Shown piece after piece: positions 42,163 through 50,769 of a stretch of DNA of 64,000 bases. The stretch's first letter is position 1; each line of letters starts with the position of its first letter. This stretch comes from JADLHS01 sp964594985 (GTDB lineage: Bacteria; Verrucomicrobiota; Verrucomicrobiia; Limisphaerales; JADLHS01). Position numbers and translations under genes: made by a program. The notes under the pieces are model-generated. The model made no database searches. It saw nothing but the letters and a program-made list of their open reading frames with translations, and was not told the DNA's origin. Location: assembly GCA_964594985.1 (NCBI GenBank), contig CAZQNQ010000001.1, forward strand, positions 124,001 through 188,000, written 5' to 3'.

Positions 42163-43578
42163 ATGCTGACTGCGGAATTTATGCCTCTGCCCAGTGACAC
42201 ACTTGCCCGACTCCGCGACATCGTCGGCCCGGAAAACGTCCTTACGTCCAAGGAAGACTTGATCGCTTACTCGTTCGATGGCACGGCCGCCATGCAACAG
42301 ATGCCCGGCTGCGTCACGTTCGCCACCACCACGGAGCAAGTCGCCCAAGTGCTCAAGCTCGCGAATCAGACCAAAACAGCCGTCGTCACTCGTGGCTCGG
42401 GAACGGGCCTCAGCGGCGGCAGCCTGCCAAGCTCGGATTGTCTCGTGCTTTGCCTGACGAAGATGGATCGCATCCTCGAACTGGATTGCGCCAATCTCAC
42501 CATTCTCGTTGAACCCGGCGTCACGACGCTCGCGGTGTTTGATGCGGCGACGGCGGCGGGTTTGTTTTATCCACCTGATCCGGGCTCGATGAAGATTTCC
42601 ACCATCGGCGGCAACGTGGCGGAAAACTCCGGCGGCCTGCGTGGTTTGAAGTACGGCATCACGCGCAATTACGTCATGGGCCTCGAAGTCGTCCTGCCCG
42701 ACGGCGAAATCCTCTGGACCGGCAACAAGTGCGTCAAAGACGTCGCGGGCTATTCGTTGCGCGATCTGTTCGTCGGCTCGGAGGGAACACTCGGCGTCAT
42801 CACGAAAGTGTTGCTACGACTCATCCCAAAACCTGCCGCGAAGAAAACGATGGTGGCGACGTTCGCGCAAATGGACGCCGCCGCGCAATGCGTCTCGGAC
42901 ATCATCGCCGCGCAGATCATCCCCTGCACGCTGGAGTTCCTCGACCGCACGACGATCCGCTGCGTGGAGGATTTCGCCAAGGTCGGGCTGCCGCTGGATT
43001 GCGAGGCATTGTTGTTGATGGAATCCGACGGGCACCCCGCCGCCGTCGCTGAGGAAGCCGCCAAGATGGAAGAACTCGCCCGCAAAGCTGGTGCGCTCGA
43101 AGTTCGCGTCGCAAAAGATGACGCCGAAGCCAACAAGCTCGCCACCGCCCGTCGCAGTGCTTTCTCCGCACTCGCGCGCCTCGCACCCACAACCATTCTC
43201 GAAGACGCCACCGTGCCCCGCAGCGAATTGGCAAAAATGATCCGCTTCGTCGCGCAGGTCGCGCAGAAATACAATCTGCGCGTCGGCACCTTCGGCCACA
43301 TGGGCGACGGCAATTTGCATCCCACCTTCCTCACCGACGAACGAAACAAGGAAGAGATGCACCGCGTCGAAGAAGCCTTCAAAGAAATCTTTGACGAAGC
43401 TATTCGGCTGGGCGGCACGATCACTGGCGAACACGGCATTGGCGTGGCGAAAAAAAGTTTTCTGCCAAAGTTTGCCGGCAATGCGCAGATGCGCGTCATG
43501 CGCGAACTCCGCCGCGCGCTTGATCCGAACGGAATCCTGAATCCCGGAAAGATGTTTGATGTCGTTGACCACTCTTAA
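42163..43578 (+). CDS. glcD: FAD-linked glycolate/lactate oxidase subunit GlcD
   Basis: The flavin subunit of glycolate oxidase, a VAO-type FAD protein. From the ATG at 42163 (alternatives 42139 and 42181) the protein has 471 residues. The FAD-binding part has VVTRGSGTGLSGGSLP (about 74-89), the PPDPGSMKISTIGGNVAENSG block and DLFVGSEGTLGVI. The C-terminal part has FGHMGDGNLHPTF and GTITGEHGIGVAKK, the usual GlcD/D-lactate dehydrogenase signatures. glcF follows after one inserted gene. D-2-hydroxyacids other than glycolate are possible substrates. Confidence 0.9.
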   Translation: MLTAEFMPLPSDTLARLRDIVGPENVLTSKEDLIAYSFDGTAAMQQMPGCVTFATTTEQVAQVLKLANQTKTAVVTRGSGTGLSGGSLPSSDCLVLCLTKMDRILELDCANLTILVEPGVTTLAVFDAATAAGLFYPPDPGSMKISTIGGNVAENSGGLRGLKYGITRNYVMGLEVVLPDGEILWTGNKCVKDVAGYSLRDLFVGSEGTLGVITKVLLRLIPKPAAKKTMVATFAQMDAAAQCVSDIIAAQIIPCTLEFLDRTTIRCVEDFAKVGLPLDCEALLLMESDGHPAAVAEEAAKMEELARKAGALEVRVAKDDAEANKLATARRSAFSALARLAPTTILEDATVPRSELAKMIRFVAQVAQKYNLRVGTFGHMGDGNLHPTFLTDERNKEEMHRVEEAFKEIFDEAIRLGGTITGEHGIGVAKKSFLPKFAGNAQMRVMRELRRALDPNGILNPGKMFDVVDHS

Positions 43579-43589
43579 AGCTGTCACAC

Positions 43590-44141
43590 ATGGCATTGGT
43601 CCTTACAAAAATCTCGTTTGAAGGCAGCCCTCCCACCAAAGATGTGTTGGAGCTAAAACTATCTGCTTCAACCGGCATTCATGTGCATATTGAGATTTTT
43701 TCGTTAGAGGAAAACCCTGCAAACATTTCACAAGCATCAAACGTCGAACACCCCCAGACCTGGTATATCCATTTCAGTTCTCCCCCAGATAAGTTTGAAA
43801 GCAAAGTTCGATGCACCTGCGGCGGTCCTAATTTCGAGGTGCGAGACTCATTGGAATCGCTGGATCGCTGCCCACATTACTTGCGATATGCCATCATCGC
43901 TACCCTCGTAGATCTCGGTGGCGTTGTTGAAGAGATAGATGATTTGCCCGACTACGCTCGTGGAACATTTGAGAATTGGAAAATGCTCAACGGAGGATCA
44001 CGCCCGCCGGCTTGGAAAGTCGCTTTAGCGGCGCTTGGAATGATTGCTTATGCTTTCTTGATGATCCTTCTGTCTCCAATCCTCATCATTATCATGCTGT
44101 TTGCGTTTGTATTCTGGCGTCCAAAAGGAAAACCAGCATGA
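43590..44141 (+). CDS. Orphan membrane protein between glcD and glcF
   Basis: A 183-residue protein I do not recognise. It has a soluble N-terminal part of about 140 residues, with a CTCGG (about 74-78) and a further Cys at RCPHYLRY that could bind metal, and a hydrophobic C-terminal hairpin (LAALGMIAYAFLMILLSPIL followed by IIIMLFAFVFW). The DNA is visibly richer in A and T than its neighbours, suggesting later acquisition. Its ATG is 12 bases after glcD, and its stop overlaps the glcF start as ATGA, so it is translationally integrated in the operon. Confidence 0.72.
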   Translation: MALVLTKISFEGSPPTKDVLELKLSASTGIHVHIEIFSLEENPANISQASNVEHPQTWYIHFSSPPDKFESKVRCTCGGPNFEVRDSLESLDRCPHYLRYAIIATLVDLGGVVEEIDDLPDYARGTFENWKMLNGGSRPPAWKVALAALGMIAYAFLMILLSPILIIIMLFAFVFWRPKGKPA

Positions 44142-45523
44142 GCACTGGCATCTCACATCTCAAAAACCTGGATTACTCGGTCGTGCAACAGTGCATGCAC
44201 TGCGGCCTGTGCCTACCGACGTGTCCGACTTACGACGCCACCAAGCTGGAGCGCAACAGCCCCCGCGGTCGCATCGCGCTGATGCGCGCGATTGCCGATG
44301 ACCGACTGGATGTCACAACGGCGTTTGGCGACGAGATGTATTTCTGCCTCGGCTGTCTGGCGTGTCAAACGGCGTGCCCGGCGGGGGTGAATTACGCGGA
44401 GTTGTTTGAACACGCCCGGGCGGAGATTGAGGAAAAGCAGGTTCTGGCAAATCCGAAACGGAATTTCATCCGCAGCTTCACCTTGCACTGGTTGTTCATG
44501 GATTTACGCCGGCTGGAACTGCTCGGCAAAGGGCTACGCCTGTATCAGCAGCTTGGATTGCAGGCTGCCATACGACGCATAGGTCTGATGCGACTGTTGC
44601 CGCGCCGGCTGCAAGAGTTGGAGGCGATGACGCCCAATGTCTGCGCCAAGTTCTCGGCGGAACTCATCGCGCCGACAACCCCGGCGACGGGCGTGAAGAA
44701 ATATCGCGTTGCTATGCTGACCGGCTGCGCGCAGGACCTGACCTTCAGCGATGTGAACCGCGACACGGTGGAGGTACTCGCGCAGAACGGCTGCGAAGTG
44801 ATCACGCCGCCGGAGCAAAGTTGCTGCGGTTCTCTGCACGCGCACAACGGTGAGTGGACGCTGGCGCAACAGCTCGCCCGGCGGAACATTGACCAGTTCC
44901 CGCCCGAACAGTTCGACGCCATCATCACGAATGCGGGCGGCTGTGGTTCGCATCTGAAGCATTACGCGAAGTTGCTGAGGGATGATCCGGTTTATTCGAA
45001 ACAGGCGGAGCTTTGGGATGCGAAGGTGAAGGATGTGCATGAGTGGTTGGTGCAAATTGGAATCCGCAGGCCCGAACCACCGGAGCGCCGATCTCCAGAT
45101 CGGCTCGTTACTGCGCATCTTCAGAACCGAGCCGATCTGGAGATCGGCGCTCCGGTCCTCGTCACTTATCACGAATCCTGCCATCTGACGCATGGCCAGA
45201 AAGTGGTTTCGCAGCCGCGCGAGTTGTTGCAAGCGATTCCGGAATTGAAGCTGGTAGAGTTACCGGAGGCGAATTGGTGCTGCGGCAGCGCGGGCATTTA
45301 CAATCTGACGCAACCGGAAATGGCCGGACAGCTTCTCGAACGCAAGATCGCGCACATCAAGTCCACCGGCGCAACGACAGTGGCAACGGGTAATCCTGGT
45401 TGTTTGTTGCAACTCATCACAGGCGCGGCGAAAGCAGGCTTGAAGCTGCGCGTGGTGCATCCCATCACGTTGTTGGCCGAAGCTTATCGTGCGGAGCGCG
45501 GCTGTCCTCAGCCGCAGCGCTGA
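44138..45523 (+). CDS. glcF: Glycolate oxidase iron-sulfur subunit GlcF
   Basis: The electron-transfer subunit that passes electrons from the GlcD flavin to the quinone pool. The ATG at 44138 has a good ribosome site (aaaagga) and gives 461 residues. Two 4Fe-4S sites are visible: CMHCGLCLPTCP (19-30) and CLGCLACQTACPAG. Two CCG domains follow, with QSCCGSLHAHNG and ANWCCGSAGIYN. Residues about 315-340 (PPERRSPDRLVTAHLQNRAD and neighbours) are foreign and encoded by a perfect palindrome. The last ten residues (AERGCPQPQR) and the stop codon come from another repeat. The frame is intact. Confidence 0.91.
   Translation: MSTGISHLKNLDYSVVQQCMHCGLCLPTCPTYDATKLERNSPRGRIALMRAIADDRLDVTTAFGDEMYFCLGCLACQTACPAGVNYAELFEHARAEIEEKQVLANPKRNFIRSFTLHWLFMDLRRLELLGKGLRLYQQLGLQAAIRRIGLMRLLPRRLQELEAMTPNVCAKFSAELIAPTTPATGVKKYRVAMLTGCAQDLTFSDVNRDTVEVLAQNGCEVITPPEQSCCGSLHAHNGEWTLAQQLARRNIDQFPPEQFDAIITNAGGCGSHLKHYAKLLRDDPVYSKQAELWDAKVKDVHEWLVQIGIRRPEPPERRSPDRLVTAHLQNRADLEIGAPVLVTYHESCHLTHGQKVVSQPRELLQAIPELKLVELPEANWCCGSAGIYNLTQPEMAGQLLERKIAHIKSTGATTVATGNPGCLLQLITGAAKAGLKLRVVHPITLLAEAYRAERGCPQPQR
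45080..45155. repeat. Perfect 28-bp inverted repeat inserted in glcF
   Basis: ccggagcgccgatctccaga and eight further bases are matched perfectly by the reverse complement ending tctggagatcggcgctccgg, with a 20-base centre. It is built like the insert in leuS but with different arms. It splits the sequence between the two CCG domains. Confidence 0.92.
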
Positions 45524-45603
45524 ATTTACCACGGAGAGGTTGAATAACATTTCCGCCCAATCTTGAAAGTCGGCGCGCTGTGGCTGGGACAGCCGCGCTC
45601 CGG
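45491..45603. repeat. GGAGCGCGGCTGTCC inverted repeat, copy 2, overlapping the glcF end
   Basis: cggagcgcggctgtcctcag with ccgcagcgctga at the left and gcgcgctgtggctgggacag with ccgcgctccgg at the right. The left arm encodes the final residues and TGA stop of glcF; the right arm ends about 45 bases before eda. Confidence 0.87.
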
Positions 45604-45649
45604 GAAAGTTCAACTGGCGGAGCGACGCGCAATTTCCCATCATGCCATC

Positions 45650-46300
45650 ATGCGCTCCAAGCAACAGATCATCGAACAACTCCTGAATCCCGGCGTCATC
45701 GCCGTTGTCCGCGCCAAACGGGCGGACCAAGCCGTGCCGCTGGCGGAAGCACTCGTTGCCGGCGGCGTCATTGCGGTGGAGATCACGATGACCACGCCGA
45801 ACGCCATCGCCGCCATCAAGGCAGCGAGCGACAAACTCGGCGACCGCGCGCTCATCGGCGTCGGCACGGTGCTGGATGAAGCGACGTGCCAGGCGGCAAT
45901 AGATGCCGGCGCGCAATTCATCGTGAGTCCGATCTGTCGCCGGGAGCTTGTGCCCATCGCGCAGAAGGCGGGCAAGCCGATCATGCTCGGCGCCTACACG
46001 CCGACCGAAGCGCAACTCGCGCACGAAGCCGGTTCGGACTTCATCAAGATTTTCCCCGCCGACACGCTCGGACCGAATTATATCAAAGCCCTGCGCGCGC
46101 CCCTGCCCCATTTGAAGATCGTTCCCACCGGCGGCGTGGACTTGAAAACCATCGGCGATTTCTTCAAAGCTGGGGTGACGGCAGTAGGCGCAGGCTCGTC
46201 GCTGATCTCGAAGGACGTGCTCGACAAAGACGACTGGACGACCCTGACCAAGGCGGCGGAGGAATTTGTGCAGGCCGCCAAAACTGCCCGCGGCAAGTAG
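45650..46300 (+). CDS. eda: KDPG/KHG aldolase
   Basis: 2-keto-3-deoxy-6-phosphogluconate aldolase, which splits KDPG to pyruvate and glyceraldehyde 3-phosphate; many also cleave 4-hydroxy-2-oxoglutarate to pyruvate and glyoxylate. The ATG at 45650 gives 216 residues. Family motifs: GVIAVVRAKRADQA, GVIAVEITMTTPNA (catalytic Glu), GAQFIVSP, and the Schiff-base lysine in DFIKIFPAD (about 130-138), then PTGGV. It completes the uronate route encoded at 3.9-9.5 kb. Placement after glcDF is also meaningful, since glyoxylate is the product of glycolate oxidation. Confidence 0.93.
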   Translation: MRSKQQIIEQLLNPGVIAVVRAKRADQAVPLAEALVAGGVIAVEITMTTPNAIAAIKAASDKLGDRALIGVGTVLDEATCQAAIDAGAQFIVSPICRRELVPIAQKAGKPIMLGAYTPTEAQLAHEAGSDFIKIFPADTLGPNYIKALRAPLPHLKIVPTGGVDLKTIGDFFKAGVTAVGAGSSLISKDVLDKDDWTTLTKAAEEFVQAAKTARGK

Positions 46301-46400
46301 AAACAACGACGTGGTCGGGGATTCCTATGCCAAATCAGATTGGGGCCGCTTGATTTCAGCTTCCACAGACGGAAGCTACTGATTTTTAACAGTTTCAGTT

Positions 46401-46429
46401 TTGACACCAGCATTATTTTGACGCATAAT
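46401..46429 (+). promoter_or_regulatory. Good sigma-70-type promoter directly before the dehydrogenase gene
   Basis: TTGACA at 46401, a 17-base spacer, then CATAAT at 46424. Transcription would start near 46436, only a couple of bases before the ATG at 46438, so the mRNA would be nearly leaderless, unless the ATG at 46447 is used. Confidence 0.5.
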
Positions 46430-46437
46430 CATGCATC

Positions 46438-49122
46438 ATGCTGGGAATGTTGTATCGCCCTGTGATTTTTGGGGTTGTCTTGCTGGGAGTTGTATTCGGC
46501 CTGAACCTTCAGGTGCGAGCGGCAGGGCCTTTGGATCGGGTTGCGAACACCACGCTTACCAATCTGCCACCCGCGCCTCCGGTATTCGGTTACACCTACA
46601 CCAACGCGTTCCCCGGCTTGAACTTTGCAAACCCGGTGGCCATCGCCACGCCGCCGGGAGAAACCAACCGGCTCTTCATTCTCGAAAAAATCGGGAACAT
46701 CGTCGTCATCACCAATCTTGCCGCGCCGACGCGCTCGATCTTCCTCAACATGGTCAATCGCGTCACCACCACGACCAGTGTGAGCGACGAGCGCGGGCTG
46801 CTGGGGCTGGCGTTTCATCCCGGCTACGCGACGAACGGTTATTTTTACGTGTATTACACCGGCACGACTAACACGTCGGCCAATGGCGGAGGCAGCGGCC
46901 TGCACGATATTCTCGCGCGCTATCAGGTTTTGACCGCCAACTCAAACCAGGCGGATGCCGCGTCACACACGCCCATTCTAGTCCAATATGATCAGGCGGA
47001 TAATCACAATGGCGGCGACATTCATTTCGGATCGGACGGTTATCTTTACGTCTCCATCGGTGATGAAGGGGGCGGCAACGACAACTACAACAACAGCCAG
47101 ATCATCACGAACGATTTTTTCTCGGCGATGCTCCGGCTGGACGTGGACAAGCGTCCCGACAATCTGACGCCCAATCCGCATCACGCCGTCACGACCAATT
47201 ATCTCGTGCCGGCGGACAATCCGTTTGTGGGCGCAACCAGCTTCAACGGCCGGACGGTCAATCCCGCCCGCGTCCGCACCGAGTTCTGGGCGGTAGGATT
47301 GCGCAATCCGTGGCGCTGGAATTTCGATGAGGAAACCGGCCTGCTCTACTGCGGCGATGTCGGACAGGGTGCGTGGGAGGAAATCAACCTCATCGAACCC
47401 GGCAAGAATTACGGCTGGGCCTTCCGCGAAGGCTATGCGACTGGTCCCAAGTCCGGGGCCGCGCCCGCCGGATTTGTCCATGCGCCGCCGTTGCAAACCT
47501 ATTCCCACAGCTTGGGTGAGGCTGTCACAGGTGGACTGGTTTATCGCGGACAGAACATCTCGCAACTTTACGGGGCTTATGTTTACGCCGATTATGCCTA
47601 CGGCACCATCTGGGCCCTGCGGCACACCGGGACAAACGTGACCCAAAACCAGATCTTGTTCAGCGATCCCGGCGGCGGCATTTCCGCCTTCGGCACGGAT
47701 CCGCGCAACGGCGATCTGCTGTATTGCGACGTGCAAGAAAGCGTCCTCAAACGCGTCATTTACAACAGCACCGCGGCGGGTGCGCCAATCCCCACCACGT
47801 TGGCAGGCACGGGCGTCTTTACCAATCTCGCCACGCTGGCCGTGGCCCCCGGCATCGTCGCTTATGATCTCAACACCCCGTTCTGGTCGGATCACGCCAT
47901 CAAATCCCGCTGGTTCTCCGTGCCCAATACCAACCTGACCATCACCTTCAATGCCGATGGAAATTGGTCGTATCCAACCGGCACCGTCTGGATCAAACAT
48001 TTTGAACTCGAAATCACCAACGGGGTGCCCGCCTCCCGCCGGCGGTTGGAAACCCGCCTGGTGATCGCCAACCCGAACGGCGGTTACGGCATCACCTATC
48101 GCTGGACCACGCCGCCGACCAACGCCCTGCTGGTGGCGGAGGGCGGCCAGAACGAAATCATCACCAACTATACGAGCCAAGGCGCCATCGCTGGCACGCA
48201 GACCTGGCGTTATCCGGGACGCATCGAGTGTCTTGTCTGCCATAACTCCGCGGGAGGTTTCGCGCTGGGTTTCAACACGGCGCAATTGAACCGCGACGCG
48301 AATTACAACGGCACCGGCACAAACCAGATCGAAGCGTTGAGCCGCGCCGGTTATTTCAGCACCACCGTCTCCAACCGGTATCTCCTGCGGACCCTTGCCC
48401 ATGCCACCAACGCTGCGGTCAGCCGGGAATATCGCGTCCGTTCCTATCTCGCCGCGAACTGCGTTTCCTGTCATCAACCGGCCGCCGCCGCCCAATCCCT
48501 CTGGGACGCCCGGATCACCACTCCCGGCTCCCAAAACGGTGTCATCAACGGCCCGTTGATCAATAATCTCGGCGACCCGGCCAATCGCGTGGTCGTCCCC
48601 GGCGACCTCGCCAGATCGGCCCTGTTCCAACGCGTCGCCAATCTGGGCAATAGCCACATGCCGCCGCTGGGCACGACCGTCATTGACACGCAAGCAGTGG
48701 CCTTGCTCGCCGCGTGGATCACCAACGACCTGCCCAACTACGTGAGCTACGCGACGTGGCAGACCAATTACTTCAGTTCAACCGACACCCCAAGCGCCGC
48801 TTTGTTGGCCGACCCGGATGGCGACCGCGCGAAGAATTACTTGGAATACCTCACCGGCACCGTCCCCACCAATGCCGCCAGCGGCTGGGGCGTTTCCATC
48901 GCCGTCAGCAACGGCACGGCGCACGTTGTGATTCCGCACGTTGCCAATCGGGCCGTGGAAGTTCAAAGCACCACGAATCTGTTCAATGCCGACTCTTGGT
49001 CGGCGATGAATCAGCCGGATAACGCTCCTCTCTATCCGGCCACCAATCGCACGACCATCGTGTCCGATCCCGCCTCCGGCTCGATGCCCAAATACTACCG
49101 GGTCCGCGTTTACGAGCCTTGA
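46438..49122 (+). CDS. Secreted PQQ-type sugar dehydrogenase fused to c-type haem region
   Basis: An 894-residue exported protein. It has a signal peptide (VIFGVVLLGVVFGLNLQVRA), then a glucose/sorbosone dehydrogenase propeller at about 40-430, with RLFILEKIGNIVVI, DERGLLGLAFHPGYATNGYF, GLRNPWRWNFDEETG and YGWAFREGY, as in PQQ-dependent aldose dehydrogenases. The second half has two haem sites, CLVCH (598-602) and CVSCH (675-679), with a likely Met ligand in SHMPPLGT. The end carries VEVQSTTNLFNADSWSAMNQ then KYYRVRVYEP, the FYRL-like tail. It probably oxidises a sugar outside the cytoplasm and passes electrons to its own haems. The substrate is unknown. Confidence 0.85.
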   Translation: MLGMLYRPVIFGVVLLGVVFGLNLQVRAAGPLDRVANTTLTNLPPAPPVFGYTYTNAFPGLNFANPVAIATPPGETNRLFILEKIGNIVVITNLAAPTRSIFLNMVNRVTTTTSVSDERGLLGLAFHPGYATNGYFYVYYTGTTNTSANGGGSGLHDILARYQVLTANSNQADAASHTPILVQYDQADNHNGGDIHFGSDGYLYVSIGDEGGGNDNYNNSQIITNDFFSAMLRLDVDKRPDNLTPNPHHAVTTNYLVPADNPFVGATSFNGRTVNPARVRTEFWAVGLRNPWRWNFDEETGLLYCGDVGQGAWEEINLIEPGKNYGWAFREGYATGPKSGAAPAGFVHAPPLQTYSHSLGEAVTGGLVYRGQNISQLYGAYVYADYAYGTIWALRHTGTNVTQNQILFSDPGGGISAFGTDPRNGDLLYCDVQESVLKRVIYNSTAAGAPIPTTLAGTGVFTNLATLAVAPGIVAYDLNTPFWSDHAIKSRWFSVPNTNLTITFNADGNWSYPTGTVWIKHFELEITNGVPASRRRLETRLVIANPNGGYGITYRWTTPPTNALLVAEGGQNEIITNYTSQGAIAGTQTWRYPGRIECLVCHNSAGGFALGFNTAQLNRDANYNGTGTNQIEALSRAGYFSTTVSNRYLLRTLAHATNAAVSREYRVRSYLAANCVSCHQPAAAAQSLWDARITTPGSQNGVINGPLINNLGDPANRVVVPGDLARSALFQRVANLGNSHMPPLGTTVIDTQAVALLAAWITNDLPNYVSYATWQTNYFSSTDTPSAALLADPDGDRAKNYLEYLTGTVPTNAASGWGVSIAVSNGTAHVVIPHVANRAVEVQSTTNLFNADSWSAMNQPDNAPLYPATNRTTIVSDPASGSMPKYYRVRVYEP

Positions 49123-49185
49123 GCGCCCACTCCTGATGCAAAATCGCGCTGGAATTTCGCGCGGTGATTTTTACCATGCGCGGGA

Positions 49186-49806
49186 ATGAGCAAGTTCCAA
49201 ACACGCCGCGCCACAGTGGATGATCTGCCCCGCCTCAAACAGCTATGGGCTTTGATGCGCCTGCCAGAAGCTGAATTGGAACGCCAACTGACCGATTTTC
49301 AGGTCGTCACGGATGCAGCCGGCATCATCGTCGGCTGCGCGGCATTGCAGATGAACCAACGCCATGCCCGGATTCATGGCGAGTCGTTTGAAGACTTCGG
49401 CCTGGCAGATTATGCGCGGCCCGCGTTGTGGTCCCGCATCCAGACACTCGCCACCAATCACGGCCTCGTCCGGCTCTGGACGCAGGAGACCTCGCCGTTC
49501 TGGTCCCGCAACGGCTTTCAGGCGGCCACGAAAGACGCCTTGGAAAGAATGCCTTTGGACTGGGAACGGGCGGGCGCCGGATGGCTCACGATCAAACTCA
49601 AGGACGAGGACGCCATGACTTCGCTCGACAAGGAATTCGCCTTGTTCGTCGAATCAGAGCGCCAGCAACGGGATCAATTGCTCGGGCAGACCAAAACATT
49701 CAAGGCCCTGGTGATCGGAGGAATTCTCCTCATGGTGCTGGCACTGATCGTCGTCACCATCTGGTTGTTCTTCAAACAACGTGCTGGCTCAGGACTGCCG
49801 CACTGA
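49186..49806 (+). CDS. GNAT-like domain protein with C-terminal membrane anchor
   Basis: A 206-residue protein with a GNAT acetyltransferase-like domain at about 1-135 (TRRATVDDLPRLKQLWALMR, GIIVGCAALQM, LVRLWTQETSPFWSRNGF) and a single membrane helix at about 172-193 (ALVIGGILLMVLALIVVTIW), after a charged linker. The usual acetyl-CoA loop Q/R-x-x-G-x-G/A is not evident, so catalysis is uncertain; the nearest relatives are ArgA-type C-terminal domains. Its 3' end overlaps that of lipA by 18 bases in convergent orientation. Confidence 0.68.
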   Translation: MSKFQTRRATVDDLPRLKQLWALMRLPEAELERQLTDFQVVTDAAGIIVGCAALQMNQRHARIHGESFEDFGLADYARPALWSRIQTLATNHGLVRLWTQETSPFWSRNGFQAATKDALERMPLDWERAGAGWLTIKLKDEDAMTSLDKEFALFVESERQQRDQLLGQTKTFKALVIGGILLMVLALIVVTIWLFFKQRAGSGLPH

Positions 49807-50676
49807 TGGCAGCGTGAACTCATCCGCGTGGTAGGAGCTGCGCACCATCGGTCCGCTGGCGACATGGACAAAACCCATGGCCCGCGCCTGCTCGCCGTAG
49901 GCGGTAAACTGCTCGGGCGTGACAAATCCTTCCACCGGCAGATGCTTCAACGTCGGCTGGAGATATTGCCCCAGCGTGAGAATATCGCATTGGGCTTCGC
50001 GCAGATCCCGCATCGCTTCCAAGACTTCGTCTTCACGTTCACCCAAGCCGAGCATCATGCCGGATTTGGTGTAGATGGCTGCGCCGCGTTTCGCCTTCAC
50101 CTTCCGCAACACGCTCAAGGAACGGTCGTATGTAGCGCGATGCCGCACACTCGGCGTGAGGCGGCGGACGGTTTCCAAGTTGTGATTGAAGATGTGCGGA
50201 TTGGCGCTGAGGACGCAATCAATCGCCTCTTCCTTGTCCAAAAAATCCGGCGTCAACACTTCGATGACAATCCCGGGATTCAGCGAACGAACCGCCTCGA
50301 TGGTCTGCCGGAAATGATCGGCGCCGCCGTCGGCCATATCGTCGCGGGCGACCGCCGTGATGACCACGTGCTTCAAGCCCATGCGCCGGGTGGCTTCCGC
50401 CACGCGTTGGGGTTCGTCGGCTTCCAGCGGCAGCGGTTTGGCCGTGCTGATCGCGCAAAACTGGCAGGCCCGCGTGCAGCGGTCGCCGGCGATCATGAAC
50501 GTCGCCGTGCCCTTGCTCCAGCACTCCCAGTGGTTCGGGCACTTGGCGCTTTCGCAAACGGTGTGCAACTTCAGTTCATCCAGCAGCGAGCGGGTGCGCG
50601 AAAATGTGTCGGCGGTCGGCAGCTTGATGCGCAACCAGTCCGGCAGGCGCGGGCGATTTGTTTGAGTAATCGTCAT
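49789..50676 (-). CDS. lipA: Lipoyl synthase
   Basis: Radical-SAM enzyme that inserts two sulfurs into octanoyl groups to make lipoyl cofactor. The ATG at 50676 gives 295 residues. The auxiliary cluster motif CESAKCPNHWECW and the radical-SAM motif CTRACQFC are both present, and the C-terminal RSSY serves the auxiliary cluster. The best-known acceptor, the H protein, is encoded at 51078. The gene overlaps the GNAT-like gene tail to tail. Confidence 0.95.
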   Translation of the reverse strand: MTITQTNRPRLPDWLRIKLPTADTFSRTRSLLDELKLHTVCESAKCPNHWECWSKGTATFMIAGDRCTRACQFCAISTAKPLPLEADEPQRVAEATRRMGLKHVVITAVARDDMADGGADHFRQTIEAVRSLNPGIVIEVLTPDFLDKEEAIDCVLSANPHIFNHNLETVRRLTPSVRHRATYDRSLSVLRKVKAKRGAAIYTKSGMMLGLGEREDEVLEAMRDLREAQCDILTLGQYLQPTLKHLPVEGFVTPEQFTAYGEQARAMGFVHVASGPMVRSSYHADEFTLPSVRQS

Positions 50677-50689
50677 GTAAAATTGTTGC

Positions 50690-50762
50690 TCACGCCAAGA
50701 ACGCCAAGCTCGCAAAGCAATTCATTGAAACTCTTTGCGTCCGACGCGGCCTTTGCGTGATG
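50690..50762. repeat. Word repeat (CACGCCAAGAACGCCAAG / CTTTGCGT)
   Basis: ctcacgccaagaacgccaag and ctcgcaaagc on the left, actctttgcgtccgacgcgg and cctttgcgtga on the right, in complementary sense. It fills the gap between the glutaredoxin-like gene and lipA and is related to the element at 15659. Confidence 0.65.
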
Positions 50763-50769
50763 CCATCGG

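Noticed and set aside
46978..48693. 571-codon minus-strand frame opposite the sugar dehydrogenase
   Set aside because: Antisense shadow; the plus strand encodes a complete exported protein with haem motifs.
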